Source: Ricordea florida | Taxonomy: Eukaryota; Cnidaria; Anthozoa; Corallimorpharia; Ricordeidae | DNA: 64,000 bases | Assembly: GCA_949710005.1 (NCBI GenBank) | Contig: OX453274.1 | Span: 4,071,655 to 4,135,654, forward strand | Direction of reading: 5' to 3' | Part shown: piece by piece, positions 44,410 to 57,161 of the stretch | Layout of the letters: every line of letters starts with the position of its first letter | Numbering within the stretch: position 1 is the first letter of the stretch | Program-made: the position numbers and the translations under genes | Notes under the pieces: model-generated | Databases searched by the model: none | What the model was told of the DNA's origin: nothing | The model's input: the letters and a program-made list of their open reading frames with translations, nothing else

Positions 44410-46011
44410 ATGGCTGATGCAGATGAACAGCCAGGAGATGCCAGTCAGCCCAGTGGGGAAGAAGCAACCGCAACTGAACCAAATGGAAGTACCCCAAGTA
44501 GTGACAAGAAAAAAGGCATTTTCAGTCGGTTTCTAACAGCTTTTGGAGAGAAAGCAAAACGACCCCTTGGTCTGCTAGCTGACAACCCAGTAACCCTGAA
44601 GAATCTGATCCTTTCTGCAGTGACAGTTGGACTGGAGATTCTTCTCAATAAAGAGTTCTTCAACTGTCCTCTTGAGGGGTACAAACAGTATGGATGGGTG
44701 TTCATATTTGCTCCAACTCCGATCATGTTTTGTGCCAATGTGCTTATTATAGGACAAATGTGGGAACTCTCCTCCAGGTGTTGTTTCGACAGGTACCGAA
44801 GAAGAGGCGACGTATTTGCCCGACTTATCCCAAACATTTTAAAGGCCATGGTTGGCCCAGGGGTGTGGCTAGTTGCCACATTTGCCGATGGGGATTACTA
44901 CGTGTGTGCCACAGTAGGCCCAGATGCAGTTAAGAGGAATCTTACTGATGATGATGAAATTAAGGAGTTGGAAGAGAAAATAGATGCTGCGAAAAGCGCT
45001 TCACACATGTGGGGATGGTTTACATTTCTGATTTTGGTTGTTGGTTGTACTGTTATTATTGTGATGAAAAACTGTTTCCTAAAAGACAATGTACTCTTGG
45101 AAAGTAAGTAGGGAGTAAAACATCCCAATAGTAAGGACTTGCAAATGTACAGTTTATTCTGAAATATGTTTGCAGAGTCCTGAAATCAGAGAGGGGTCCA
45201 AAACACAGCCAGTATTCACATGAAATTGTTTAATGAGGAAATATACCATGTATGGTTTTTGGTTGTGCCCTCTGAGCAGCACAGCCTGGTTCCCAGCTAT
45301 AAAACAAACTGCTAAGCGATAACTGCATAGATTAAGGCAAATCATGAACGGGTGCTTTTTGTCTTTAAATGTACTGTAGAGTCTAACCACCTTGAGTTGT
45401 TACATGTGAAGAAATTATAATTCTTGTGCTGTTCCATATATCTTTCTAGTCCAGTTAAAAGATGTAAGCCAAATTCTTGTTTTCTTTCAGATGCCTATGA
45501 GTTTGAGCGTCGAGAAGCTATCCAAGCTCTAAGGACTTTCCAGAAATTAAACCGGGGGGTGCTAAAGGGGAAAAAGCCTGACACTGATACCACACCACCT
45601 GATGATGGAGATGAGTCTACAAGAGAAACAGGTGATGAAGAGGAAGAAGTTGAAGTCTTTCTTGGGAACCATGAGAAAGTGAAGCTCTGGAGCAATGGCA
45701 TTCCTGAACGCACTGGCAAAAGAGAGGTGGAAAGGATGTTTGAGGGGTGGTTTAAAGAAGACAAACATTGGTCATATATTAAAGCTCATGAGGAATTTAA
45801 GGCAAGATATCCCAGAGCAGCAAGTGGAGACCCAGGAGAAGCTTGGTGCTCTTGCCATAATCCTACAGAAGCCCAACCACCTGCCACACCCTCTGGGAGG
45901 GGTGCAGCAAGTCCCTCCCCTCATGGTAGTGTTACCATACCATTGGAGGCCATGGGATCACCTGATCATACTGATCCCCATGCCCATGAGGGTGAAGCCC
46001 TGTTGTCATAA
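44410..46011 (+). CDS. CALHM-family channel, gene E (two coding exons)
   Basis: The predicted protein is 404 residues. Coding exons are 44410-45103 and 45491-46011, joined phase 1 (GAAA|GTAAGTAG donor, TTTCTTTCAG acceptor). The core is the four-TM CALHM fold: NCPLEGYKQYGW, WELSSRCCFDRYRRRGDVF loop, GPGVWLVATFADGDYYVC, NLT and TM4. The acidic cytoplasmic tail has the shared WSNGIPER motif, a region ending YPRAASG, a proline/serine stretch and the common end HEGEALLS. It is the most diverged of the three long genes in the tail. Unlike A and C, the intron gives an immediate stop (ESK then TAG) and its AATAAATAAA signal is degraded to AATGAGGAAA, so the short isoform is less likely here. AATAAA at 46062 follows the stop. 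It lies next to RNASEH2B and may represent the original position of the amplified gene. Confidence 0.9.
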
Positions 46012-46490
46012 TGAAGTGTGGATTTGACAGTTATGGCACCACTTTGCATTGTTTGGTTGAGAATAAATGATTGATACCTTCAGGTGCAAACAAGATGATC
46101 TTTACAACTGTGCATGTGCCAAAACACTTTAACCATTTCCTGTCATGTATTAAGGAATGTTTTTATTATCACCTTCCTTTTCTTCTGGTATGTTACAGTG
46201 GTAATTTGACGTGTAGTCTAAAGATGCCAAGGAGTTATCTTGAATGTTATGTCACAAAAGGGGCCAACTGTTCTATTTGCATGATGAAAAAATTCCATAA
46301 CTTCCCACACTGGTACAGGATGTCAGACTGATCAGTATTGGGCAATGCGTTGTGCACCACATGTAGCAACATGTCTTGTTAGAGCTACTGCAGTAGCAGT
46401 ATTTAGATGGAAACCCAAATTTCTAATTTTCTGAGTTTGCCTGTGTCAGTGCTGGAAAAAACATCTCTGACAAATTCATCAGGCTTAAAA

Positions 46491-46798
46491 TTAGTTGAAA
46501 CATTTAGTAAATATTAAATTGTTTTCAGTTTGTTATTTCATTTTTACATTTGCTTTATTTACTTTGAAGTAAAAAACTCACTGTTTTTTTTTTTATTCAA
46601 TATGTTGATGTTCATGTATCAGTTCTCCTTATTGTTACTGTATGTTTCAACCCTGTTATTTTAATTTTTTATTTTTTACTTTTCCTTCCTGCCCCAATTA
46701 GCTAGATGTAGGCTATTTTGTGGGCAAGGATTAATGAAAAAAAAAAATGTAAACCAAGAGTGCTAATAAACTTAAACTTAACTTGAACTTTAAAAAAA
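46491..46798 (+). mobile_element. A-tailed retroposon (probable LINE 3' end)
   Basis: The sequence interrupts the 3' flank shared by genes A, C and E (TTAGCAAAATTATGGTATCT in A). It ends in GCTAATAAACTTAAACTTAA...TTTAAAAAAAA immediately before GGTATCTGAAC. The AATAAA plus poly-A end and one-sided homology break fit a 5'-truncated retroposon. No coding frame is left. Confidence 0.6.
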
Positions 46799-47520
46799 AG
46801 GTATCTGAACTAAACAGGTGAATTGTGAGAAAATATTAGTGACTTACCCAGTCAGCTTTTTTTGTCTGCTAATGTAAAGAAAGTCAAAAGAAGTTACCTT
46901 GATTTAATCACGAGGAACTTCATGCTATGTAATTTTGGAATTAAAAAAATATATATGACTCAAAAGTCACGTAAGAGTTGTCTTTAATGATGTAATATTT
47001 TACAACTTTCATACAGTACGGTATTAATTTTATTGTTACAGTAACTAGAATTCCAAGGGGCCATAAAGGAGACTTCAGTAATTACTATGTAATAATTGTA
47101 GTGTGTGCACAGTGTTGAAATAAAGTGTCATTGTCAGCATTATCATTAGCATCATTATCAGTGTTTAATAGTAATAAAATTAATGCTTATCTAGCAGGGG
47201 AAAAAGGGGAAGTGGCATTAACCCTCTAAGCTCCAATATCAAGGTTTAAATTCCCTTTAGAGATATCATACACTTCATAGAGAACCACAGAAGACAATAA
47301 TTATATTAGCATATTAACACAGTGATCATTCCCTTATCAATTTTTTAATGACCTGTACCAATTACTGTGCTTTTATTTTACAAAAATAAACTGGATGCTT
47401 ATCACTATTGAGGATTAATTGAACTAGCTGCACTGTAAAACCATCCTAAATAAAAGAACAAAACCCTTCTTAACATTTCTGCAAACAAACTTTACACCTT
47501 CTGGAAATGATCATGCTGAG

Positions 47521-50500
47521 CTATCTTTTCTTTGCTTTATTGCCGCCTCCTCCGAAAAAGCTTACGAGTGACTTCATGCCTTTTTTGTCCACTTTAGACA
47601 GAGACCTCTGGGCAGCAGTTAATTTTGTATTAGGCTGAAAATTTAAATAAAAGGTAAAGTGTCATTGAGAGCATCAAATCCCAGAGTTTCGTTTGGATCA
47701 AACATGATTGTCTTGGTGTGCTCAGCTTGTTACTCGAGAATGCAAGGAAAAAACGTGATTGTTGCTTGTTATAAATTCAATAGATTTATCTACTGGTAAA
47801 TTTAATTTGTCCACTGTTGTTACATAAATGTATTGTCTTCTGCTAAATTGGCAGAATCCACAATCTAATCCTTGCAGAATATGGCAGAAGGTCATTGATA
47901 TTATTACTGAACAGTCTTGCAACAGAAGATTGCAACAATTATCAACTTGACAGTTGGAATCAATATTTACTGCTATACATGTATACATGCAGTTTATTCT
48001 TGTTTGAGACAAAAAACAAAAAAAAGGTTTCACAAAGTTTTTCATACAAGTGAAGGGTGGTTCAAGGACCATGATAACAATATAAAATTAATAAAATTAA
48101 TATGTTCAGCAAAGATTAGAAGACTATCAGTACCTTTTCACTATCCATTTTGTGCTTCAGTTTGCTAAATTCCTTGGAATAATCCTCCAATGCTTCTGGA
48201 ATTTCATCAGTTATTTTTGTTCGCTGGAGAACAAAGTGTCCAAGTTACATATTTTCCACTCTTTAAGCCCCAGTATCAATGTTCATTTTCTCCCAACTGT
48301 TTTCATATATTTGGTATGGTACTAGTGAGGAGAATTTGTTTAAATATCAATACAACTCTTTTTTTGGTGATCATTTTCGTTATTTTCATAACCTGAATGA
48401 TTGATGAACTGTGAATTTTGTAATGAGAAACTGGATGCTGGTCACTGAATTGGGACTTGAAGGGTTTAACGTAAACACATGCCACGGTGACAGATAACAA
48501 TCGTACCACTGTGGGTTACTATACCTTTGTAGGGGGACCCTTAGGAGAGGAAAGCTGTTCCTTATCTGCAAGACTAATTTGTTATCAAACACACTTTATA
48601 ACAGATGTGACCATTTGACCATTATTAATTTTTGAGACTCAGACACTTATACAGAAGGAGGTTTCAGAGAATTTCTTAGTTTATGTCAGTCTAAACAGAT
48701 ATCAGGGATTGCAAAGAGAATAATTATTACATGGGTGTGCAGAGATATGCAGTTCCTCTTACAGTGTTGAAATCAATATCCCACAATGCAGGGAACAAGT
48801 AAGATATTGATTTGACCACAAGAGAAATTCCATCTACAAGTGTTAATGTATTTTTCTGTTTATTATATAAATAAACACAAGGTCTGTACATAAAGCAACT
48901 TTATCACAAGATAAGAAAGAGCTTTTCATGACTATAAAATTATGATAAACTGAATGCAACTAAAAAGTATAAAAAGAGTTGTTTCACTAGGCCAATGAAA
49001 CCAATTACCAATGTAAAACATTAGTTCATGCAACTTAAATGCTGAAAGAAATGCACATTCCTTAGTGGCAGAAATCCCTGTAAAACACTTAAGATTATAT
49101 AACAGATAAGTACTTCAGAGCTTTTTCAAACTCCCTCCTGTGTATTAAGATGTCAAGGGAAGAAGTTGGGGTTGAGAGCAAGACAATGCAACCAATACTA
49201 TACCAGAGGGATTCCTTCAGTTTTTCACTCCACTGAGAAGTTAAGTAGTCGGAGACCAGACCAAAGGCATAGCGAACATAGTCACCTGAAAAAGAAAACA
49301 TTGTGTTCTTATTACTGATACAGCTGTTCATAGGAAAATCATGTTAGAGATAACAGTCATTACCTCTGGACGTATCTGAGCGTCGTTTGCTGCGGACAAA
49401 TGTGGCACTTTGTGACCCTTTACATACATGGACACCACTAGGAGAAAGACTGTCTGCTGTTTGCTTAACCTAATAAACACAAAGAAAAGGTTCACATATA
49501 AAAAGAAGTACAGCAAGCAAAACTGCACCTTAATTGTGGATAGATAGCACATTTAATAATGAAATACAGAATTAGCACAGTGTACATGAAAGTCACTACA
49601 AGTTGTAATCAAACATCCTTTCAGTACAAGTAAATAGTTGTTTTGCTCCAAGACTAAGCTTAAAAAAGAAAAGCATTTATTTTCTAAACTGCTAGAACAC
49701 CACTATAACGCATCTTGACCTGGCTGGCTTGACTGTTGGGCAAGTTATCAGGAAAATTTACTTGTCCAACAGCAAATTCCATCTGACCAGATAGGACTTT
49801 TGTTGAGCCCTTTTTTATTATTCTTTATTGCATGAACGGCACAGCCCTGTGCACCTTTCAATTGGAAAACATTATGGAAAATTCCTGTATAAGAGCTATA
49901 TGCCATGGCATGAGCAGGGCCTTAAAAGCTGCACAGCCCAGTATATAGACCACTTTCATAAATGGCGGCCGATTTATCATTCTTTTGAATATATGTTAAT
50001 AAAACCCACTGGCCTCATTTTGGAACAAAAATTCTATTGAATTTTGGACATCCTAGCAAGGCCAGTAAGCCTCATTACCATGAAAACAAAAGAATAATAA
50101 ATCGAACACCATTTATGAAAGCGGTCTATAGTCATGCGTGCTGCAGTCACTGAAAAATGAGCAAAACAAACATAATGCAACCGTTGCATTCATGATAAAA
50201 TCCTTATTGACTGAGTGAGAGAGTCACATGGAAAAATATTTGGCTCCACAGTATAGCAGGTCACAAAGCACGGACCTCACCATGCTCAATTTGTACAGTA
50301 AGTCATGTCCTCAAGCCAAATATTTCCTATCCAGCCCTCCCACTAAGTCAATCAGTAAATATTATTAACCTTGGTCTTCAACCAATCAATAACTTTTTCC
50401 TCCTTAAGTCTATAAACCTGAAGATCATCATCTCCTTTAACATCACATATGGAAAGGAGTTCCTCAGACGTAACACAGCCATTTAGTCGACAGATGGCTG

Positions 50501-53500
50501 GGTTGTCATCATCTAAGAGAATTTGCTCCAGTGTTCTGAACTGTAACAATAAACAAGGTATCATTTTCATTTTTATTTTTATTTTTTGAAAACCATCCAT
50601 CATCTTATAAAAAAGTTGAAGCCAAGAACACATGTAATTGTGTTTTTTTCCCTATATAATTTTTTATTAGCATTAGCAAGACTTGATAATAATTAAACAC
50701 TCCTCAATATTTTGGTAACAGCAAATTGCTTTCAATGGTCTTGAGCAATCATGTTAGTATTTGACAACACCAGTGCAAAAGTGTAACACAAGTGCAAAAA
50801 GTGTAACACAAGTGCAAAAGTGTAACACAAGTGCAAAAAGTGTAACACCAGTGCAAAAGTGTAACACAAGTGCAAAAAGTGTAACACCAGTGCAAAAGTG
50901 TAACACAAGTGCAAAAAGTGTAACACAAGTGCAAAAAGTGTAACACCAGTGCAAAAGTGTAACACAAGTGCAAAAGTGTAACACAAGTGCAAAAGTGTAA
51001 CACAAGTGCAAAAGTGTAACACAAGTGCAAAAAGTGTAACACCAGTGCAAATGTCTAACACAAGTGCAAAAAGTGTAACACAAGTGCAAAAAGTGTAACA
51101 CCAGAGCAAAAAGTGTAACACAAGTGCAAAACGTGGCCAACAACAGTGCAAGAAGTGACTAACATCAGTGCTGTCAATAAGATCCAGCTCCTGCCGGAGC
51201 TCTGGCGGCTGCTCTCTTCCAAATCACCGGCTATATTTCTTGCATTAATGTGCTTATGAACAAATAATTTAAAGGAACTTTAGTCAACTCCGCTGGGTGC
51301 TAAAATCTTATTGAAAGTACTGCTAACACTGGTGCAAAAAGTGTGACACCAGTGCAAAAAGTGTGAGGCCATTGCAAAAAGTGTGACGCCATTGCAAAAA
51401 GTGTAACGCCATAGCAAAAAGTGACACCAGTGCAAAAAGTGTGATACAAGTGCAAAAAGTGTAACACCAGTGCAAAAAGTGTAACACCAGTGCAAAACGT
51501 GTGACACCAGTGCAAAAAGTGTAACACCAGTGCAAAAAGTGTGATACAAGTGCAAAAAGTGTGACACCAGTGCAAAACATGTAACACCAGTGCAAAAAGT
51601 GTGATACAAGTGCAAAAAGTGTAACACCAATGCAAATTACAAATCAATATTTTTTCAAGTATAATAATTAACAACTAATCATACAGTTTTCTTGCTCAAT
51701 TTATGATTTATTTGCACTCACAAGTTCTTGAAAAAGCTGAAATTGCACTTGCTGAATCAGCTCATGTAATTTGAACTTTTGAAAAACTCACTTGTCCAAA
51801 TAAATCACAAATTGAACTCAAAGCCATAATAATGATTACCATCACTCAATTACCTTCTGGGAGTATTTTAAAAGGTATGGAAGGATAAGAAACAGAGAAT
51901 CTACGGGAGATATGATGTAGAGACTTCCATCTAGGAAAGAGATAAAGAGAAAACAGTATTCCACTCAAACCTAGATTAACTGCAGTTTTAGCAGGACTTG
52001 TTTCTCTGGTCCTTTTTTACTATGAATATTAATAAGATGTGGCCTAATTAACTGCACTTTTAACAGAACTTGTTTGTCTGGTCCTTTTTCATGAATATTA
52101 ATCAGTTGCAACCTACATGTACAAGTCAAGTAACAATGGAGACAAAAAGCTTATTAAACAAGTGTTCAGGAGGAAGTTAGACATTTTCACAGCACTGACT
52201 GGTAAACACAGAGTCTGGTGATTGCAAAAGCTATACCAAGCATCAATCAGCTGTTTAAACAAGTTTAAAAATCTTCAAGCTACAGGACAACACCTCCAAG
52301 TTCAAGTATGATCTACTCAGTATTAAATTTTGTTTTCTTTATCTCCATTGTTTACATTTATGTCTGAGTATTTTAAATATTTATATTTTTGATTATCTGG
52401 ACTCTCTATTTTCTGGAAATTTTGCTCAAGGCCCAGTGGGTCTGGATAATCGAGGTTCAGCTGCAAATTTAGTTTATAGATTATACTACTTGCTACATAG
52501 TGAAGCACCTGTCCTTTCAGCTTAACATAATTTATTACAAGTGATAATGGTGATAAATTGGCTATGAAAGCAACATCTACCAGTCTTGCCATTACATGCT
52601 GTTGAAAAGTGCCCTGAAATGGCCCCACTAACACCAAGATACCACACACAGCAAGCTACAATGTAGCAAAATCAAGTTAAAATTTTCATTCTGATGCAAT
52701 CACATATAGCTGATGTGGGACTTAATTATTATGCGATCTACGAATTATGTGACTAGTTTTAAATTAACATCCTTAAAAGTATACAATTCCATGTAAAACA
52801 AGATTAAAATGTCTGCATTTTGCATGAGTGTTATTCAAGCATAATGTTCCAACACATGCATCTTACAATTTAATGTCATTATCCTCTATTAAGCAACATG
52901 GGTGGCTCATTTATTCAAGGAACCTTTGCAGGCTGGTTTATTTATTTATTCACTAGGTAAATACAACATCAGTTATTATCTACTATGTGATGATACAGTA
53001 GCTTAATTTAAAAAATTGCAATTTCAGAAGAGTTTTATATTTTCCCCCAATAACAGTCTCGCTTCTGTATCATCATGCCCCTTAGAGTATGACTACTTCC
53101 CACTGAATGGGATACATGTGCAGTTCAGGGCTATCTCGCGTACTGTGTATATAGCTAATCATATACTTAACAATTATTCACCGAAGGTGAAGTGATTATT
53201 GTTGAATATTCACCGAGACGAGGTCGAGGTGAATATTCACCGATAATCACTGAGCCTGAGGCGAATAATTATTTTAGTATAAATACACAGGTGATTTTTT
53301 CAAAAAAAGAAAAGAAAAAGCATTGTACAACACAAAAAAATTCAATTTCATCAAAAGCGCGCAAACGACTGGCAGCCATTTTGTTTGTCGAGGTCATTAT
53401 CGGCTGATAATCCGAGATAGCAAACTAATCAGAGCACGTCGTTTTGTATAATCACCTGAGTATTTATACTAAAAACAATTATGAAGTTACTTTCCTAACC

Positions 53501-55749
53501 TTTCTGAACTGAATCCTCCACTAGCCAAGATCGTGGTTCCTCCTTAAAACGCAGAACTTCAAAAATTCTTTGACCATTATACGACAATAGGAATTGCAAT
53601 GCCTTTCCTAAAATAACAGGCAGAAATTTAATAGTACACAATTTAAGAAATTAAAATCACATGATAATAAAGATGGATAATGCTCTATGCTAAACCACAT
53701 TTGCTGTTCTGACTAGAAGGCAAACTGCAATGAAGTTCTAACAGAAGCGCAATTTGTAGTAGACAACTGAACCACAGTGAGCTTCTAATAGGAAAGAAAA
53801 CCATATGGTGGTTCCAGCTGGAAGTAAAAAAGCAGTGTAGTGGGTTTCCCCCACAGTGTTCTCCTTTTATTGCAGCTCAACAGGTATTAGAGTTTTTCAA
53901 ACTGGTGAAACACTTGTGTAACTGTTGAATTGTCAAGAATTTCAGGCCATTTTAGGCGGTAACAAGTGCTGTTACAGGCGGTATATTTTACCGGTTACCA
54001 CCTGAAAAGGACAACACTGCCCCATGGGTAAAGGCTAGCTAGGCTGCTGATGTCACTACTGAGTATGACTGAGTAAATCATTGGTGCCATAATTTAGCAG
54101 CTAGACCCACCATGGTTCTATTGCTACCACACATTTAATTCTCTACAATTTTATTACAAGGGTTTTCATTAGCAAGCAAGAAAACGTAACCATAAATGGT
54201 TTGAACCCAGGAGTCTCAGTGGTTGATTGTTGAGAAATGCCACTGAACTGTTGCCAACAATTACCTGCACCATGTGAACGACTTATTGATGGCATTCAGA
54301 GAACAGACTTAATTGATAAACAGATTAAAACCAATAAAAACAGACCAATAACAACCGAGTCTTTACAGCTAATAACACTGTAGCCTTAATGACAAACAAC
54401 CAATAGCATCATGGCTTAAATGACCAAACACAGCGTTGAGCAGAAAGCTAAATACCACAAATTAACAACCTGTAAATCACCTGACTCTGCAATGCTTTCA
54501 ATAAGATTTGAAGCAGATGGCTACCTGATGTTTGCACCCGCTGGATAAGCACATTAACGCCAGAAATAAACACATTAAGCAAGAAATATAGCTGGAGAGT
54601 TAGACGACAACACGTGCCGGAGCCCCGGTGGGAGCCAGGTCTTATTGAAAGCACTGCTCTGATGATGACTTCTGCTCAGGTTGTTGAAATGTCAGTCAAT
54701 GTCATCAACAAAAAACGGTTCTTTTCAGAACAACTTACACCCAGACGATCAAACTCAACATTCAAACCATTATAAACTAGCTCTAAGTCTGAATGACAAT
54801 ACAGTTACAAGCACAGAATTCTGCAAACAGAATAGAGGTTACCATAGAATTCTCCAGTCTCTTATGCCTAATGAACACCCTGTACACTAACCGCAAATAC
54901 ACTGCAAACTGCAATAATAAAATTTTACCTGTTTTAGGATGTGGTATTTTAATAAATACTGGATCTGTACCATCTTCTCCATGACAACAGAGGGCACTTT
55001 CTGGAGAACAGTACAAGTAGTTGACAAATAAAGAAGCCTACGATGTGTATTAACACATGCAGGGAATTTGAGAAAACGAGTGAAATGCAGAAAACATGAG
55101 CCACAGGTGGGTGTTTTCTACAATTCTCGAGATCTCATGATAGCTCCCATAGTCCTTTTCTCTTAGCTCAGTTAATAAAGAACCGGTCATTTATTAGAGG
55201 GGGGGATGGGCTGGTGCAGTTTAATTTTCCTATACAGCATTTTCTGTGGGCCTGTTCTTACCACTGCACAACATAATATGGCCCCCTTTGAGTCTGCACA
55301 TGAAATAAAATGACCTGCCCTCAACCACAGAAACAGGCGCTGTGGGGAAGTTTTTTGATGAGCAATATGTTCATATACCATCAGACCAATTGATTCTATC
55401 AGGAAATATACAAAACCTAGTTAAAGTACAAGACAAAGTTGAGAAGGAAGAGTAAGATATCAAAGATCACCTGAACAGCCTCTATTTTAACTCTTGCAAA
55501 CTTAGAGATGGGAATAGGAACCAAAGAGATTTTGACAAGGAAAGGACAACAATGCTGACAATGCTCAGGAAACATTCAACATCTACAAGATACAGGCAAC
55601 AAATGTAAGGATGTGTTTTGTGGACACATTCTAAAGTTTAAGTTAAAAAAGCGTTCAAATAAAGCATATAAGAGAAAGGCTCAGAAGAAAAAAGCTAGAC
55701 AAAAACATTATAGAACTGTGCTTTAACCCTTTCACTCCCAAGAGTGACT

Positions 55750-55790
<41 letters not shown>

Positions 55791-57161
55791 CCAAATGGAG
55801 ACCCCTTGGGAGTGAAAGGGTTAAAAACTATCTCCCTTAACCCTTTCACTCCCAAGAGTGACTTTATAGATTTTACTCTGTCTAACGCCGGACGATTTTA
55901 CTCGCCAAATGGAGACCCCTTGGGAGTGAAAGGGTTAACCTCCAAACTGCCGTCTGATGGTGAGATTCCAGTCAAGAAAGTCAAAGTGGCTGCTCTAGTC
56001 TCTTTAAAAGGGACCAGTATCATAGCAGGATTAAATCTATTGGGGATGGTACATCACAAGTGCTGAAGGAGCGAGCTTCTAGGGGGGTCTGGGGGCATGC
56101 TCCCCGGGGCAATTTGCAAATCTGTGGTCCCTGAAATAGCATTTCCAGCTTTCTAGAAGCGGTTTCCAGTAATTGCTAACTGACTAAAATCATTGATTGG
56201 ATATGTTACTTGAACGTTGTACACTCCTTATTCCTTATTGAACAGGTTTATGCAAATTGCATGCAACCTGTCAGTGGTTGCGTGAAAAATAAACTACTTT
56301 AATACCTATCACATAGACCCAATCCAAAAGGACTGCTATACACCATGTTATGTTGGTTTGTTATGCCATCATTTTGATAGTAGATGATATCTGACTTGTT
56401 TTTGTTTCCTTCAGTGTTGTTTCCTTTAGTGTTGTTTCCTTTTTTTTAGAAAAGAAATTGGAATGCACAAAAATACATCATTACCCCTCAGAAAATGATT
56501 GCAGAATTTTATGCAGCCCACCATTTTCAACTGCACAAAATGGTGTAACCCTCAACTCATTTGCACCAGTCCACACCCCTCTAATAAATGACCGGGGTAA
56601 GATTTCCTCACAGGTCCCTACTTCATTATGCATGCTGTAGCCGTACAGTTTCGTTCTCAGAAATGTTTGCATGCGCACTTCCCAAGACAATTCAACTACA
56701 GCATGCATAATGAAGTAGGGACTTGTGAAGAAATCTTACCGAAATCTTACCAATGACCGGTCCATAAGAGCTAAGTATAAACATACCCCGGCTAGACTTC
56801 CACATAAACCCCTACATGCATAACTATACATAGTGTAGCTGTCTTCTTTGGGATATACATAATGTGCGTGGAAACATCTTTCTCTTTCTATCTACAGAAC
56901 GAAACAGCATGGAGTTTTACAGAAATCTAGCTATTATGCTTATGGAAAATGTAACATACCGTATTAAGTTACTGTAAGCCCGTGTATAATCGACATAGTG
57001 AAGACATAATCGACATAGTGAACCTATCTTGGTCTAAAGTTCGTGGCGTGCCAATTTAAGTAACATTGCTGTATTACATGAATCGTACCTGGAGCAATAA
57101 AAATCCATTGGCTCACTTCTTCATGGCCTTTTGGTTTGTTCTTTGTATTCTTGTTAGGCAT
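47521..57161 (-). CDS. RNASEH2B: Ribonuclease H2 subunit B
   Basis: RNASEH2B is a noncatalytic subunit of the nuclear RNase H2 complex, which removes ribonucleotides from DNA. Ten minus-strand coding exons were assembled from splice sites and protein similarity: 57089-57161, 54929-55000, 53500-53607, 51854-51930, 50370-50540, 49364-49470, 49193-49285, 48525-48565, 48134-48223, 47521-47634. Diagnostic parts are DPVFIKIPHPKTG, PRSWLVEDSVQKDGSLYIIS then PVDSLFLILPYLLK (triple-barrel region), EEKVIDWLKTK, DYVRYAFGLVSDYL, and the C-terminal PCNA-binding motif KVDKKGMKSLVSFF. All junction phases agree except inside exon 6, where CCTTAGTGG (about 49439) has one T too many and creates a stop. Ignoring that base, the exons total 945 nt, 314 residues, close to the 312 of the human protein. 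The 3' end of exon 7 is the least certain boundary: GTTGCA fits the phase, while GTATAG at 49203 looks stronger but does not fit. Confidence 0.85.
49439..49441 (-). other. Apparent one-base insertion in RNASEH2B exon 6
   Basis: On the minus strand the codons for VKQTADSLSP run in frame from the acceptor and then meet TAG. The following GVHVCKGSQSATFVR and the downstream junction fit only if one base is removed. Both parts match the family, so a sequencing or assembly error or a recent mutation is likely. Confidence 0.6.
50768..51140. repeat. 19-20 bp minisatellite in RNASEH2B intron 4, block 1
   Basis: About 19 units of AGTGTAACACAAGTGCAAAA or its CCAGTG variant are seen. Some units lack one A, so the frame changes and the derived open frames (FALVLHF, TCVTL) are meaningless. 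Confidence 0.9.
51330..51640. repeat. 19-20 bp minisatellite in RNASEH2B intron 4, block 2
   Basis: About 16 more units of the same family, with AGTGTGACACCAGTGCAAAA and GCCATTGC variants, are separated from block 1 by about 190 bp of unrelated sequence. Confidence 0.9.
53130..53421. mobile_element. MITE in RNASEH2B intron 3
   Basis: GCTATCTCG and CGAGATAGC mark the ends. Inside is the palindromic GAATATTCACCG/CGGTGAATATTC core, also seen at 8677-8710. The 71-codon frame inside it is a by-product. It lies about 80 bp from the donor of exon 3. Confidence 0.6.
55727..55820. mobile_element. 94-bp piggyBac-like MITE, first of tandem pair
   Basis: The ends CCCTTTCACTCCCAAG and CTTGGGAGTGAAAGGG are inverted, with TTAA on each side (55723-55726 and 55821-55824). 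TTAA targets with CCC ends are characteristic of piggyBac. It is in RNASEH2B intron 1. Confidence 0.82.
55841..55934. mobile_element. 94-bp piggyBac-like MITE, second of tandem pair
   Basis: This copy is the same length and nearly identical (GCCGGACG in place of GCCAGACG), with TTAA at 55837-55840 and 55935-55938. The two copies are in the same orientation, 20 bp apart. Confidence 0.82.
56587..56760. repeat. Inverted-repeat element in RNASEH2B intron 1
   Basis: TCCCTACTTCATTATGCATG followed by CTGTAG is inverted as CTACAG followed by CATGCATAATGAAGTAGGGA. The outer parts GGTAAGATTTC and GAAATCTTACC, plus ATGACCGG on both sides, extend the arms. It is probably a MITE of a family with other ends near 55185 and 59736. 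Confidence 0.65.

Noticed and set aside
50732..51674. Plus- and minus-strand frames of 90-139 codons rich in CVTLFALVLHF
   Set aside because: They are translations of a 19-20 bp minisatellite inside RNASEH2B intron 4.
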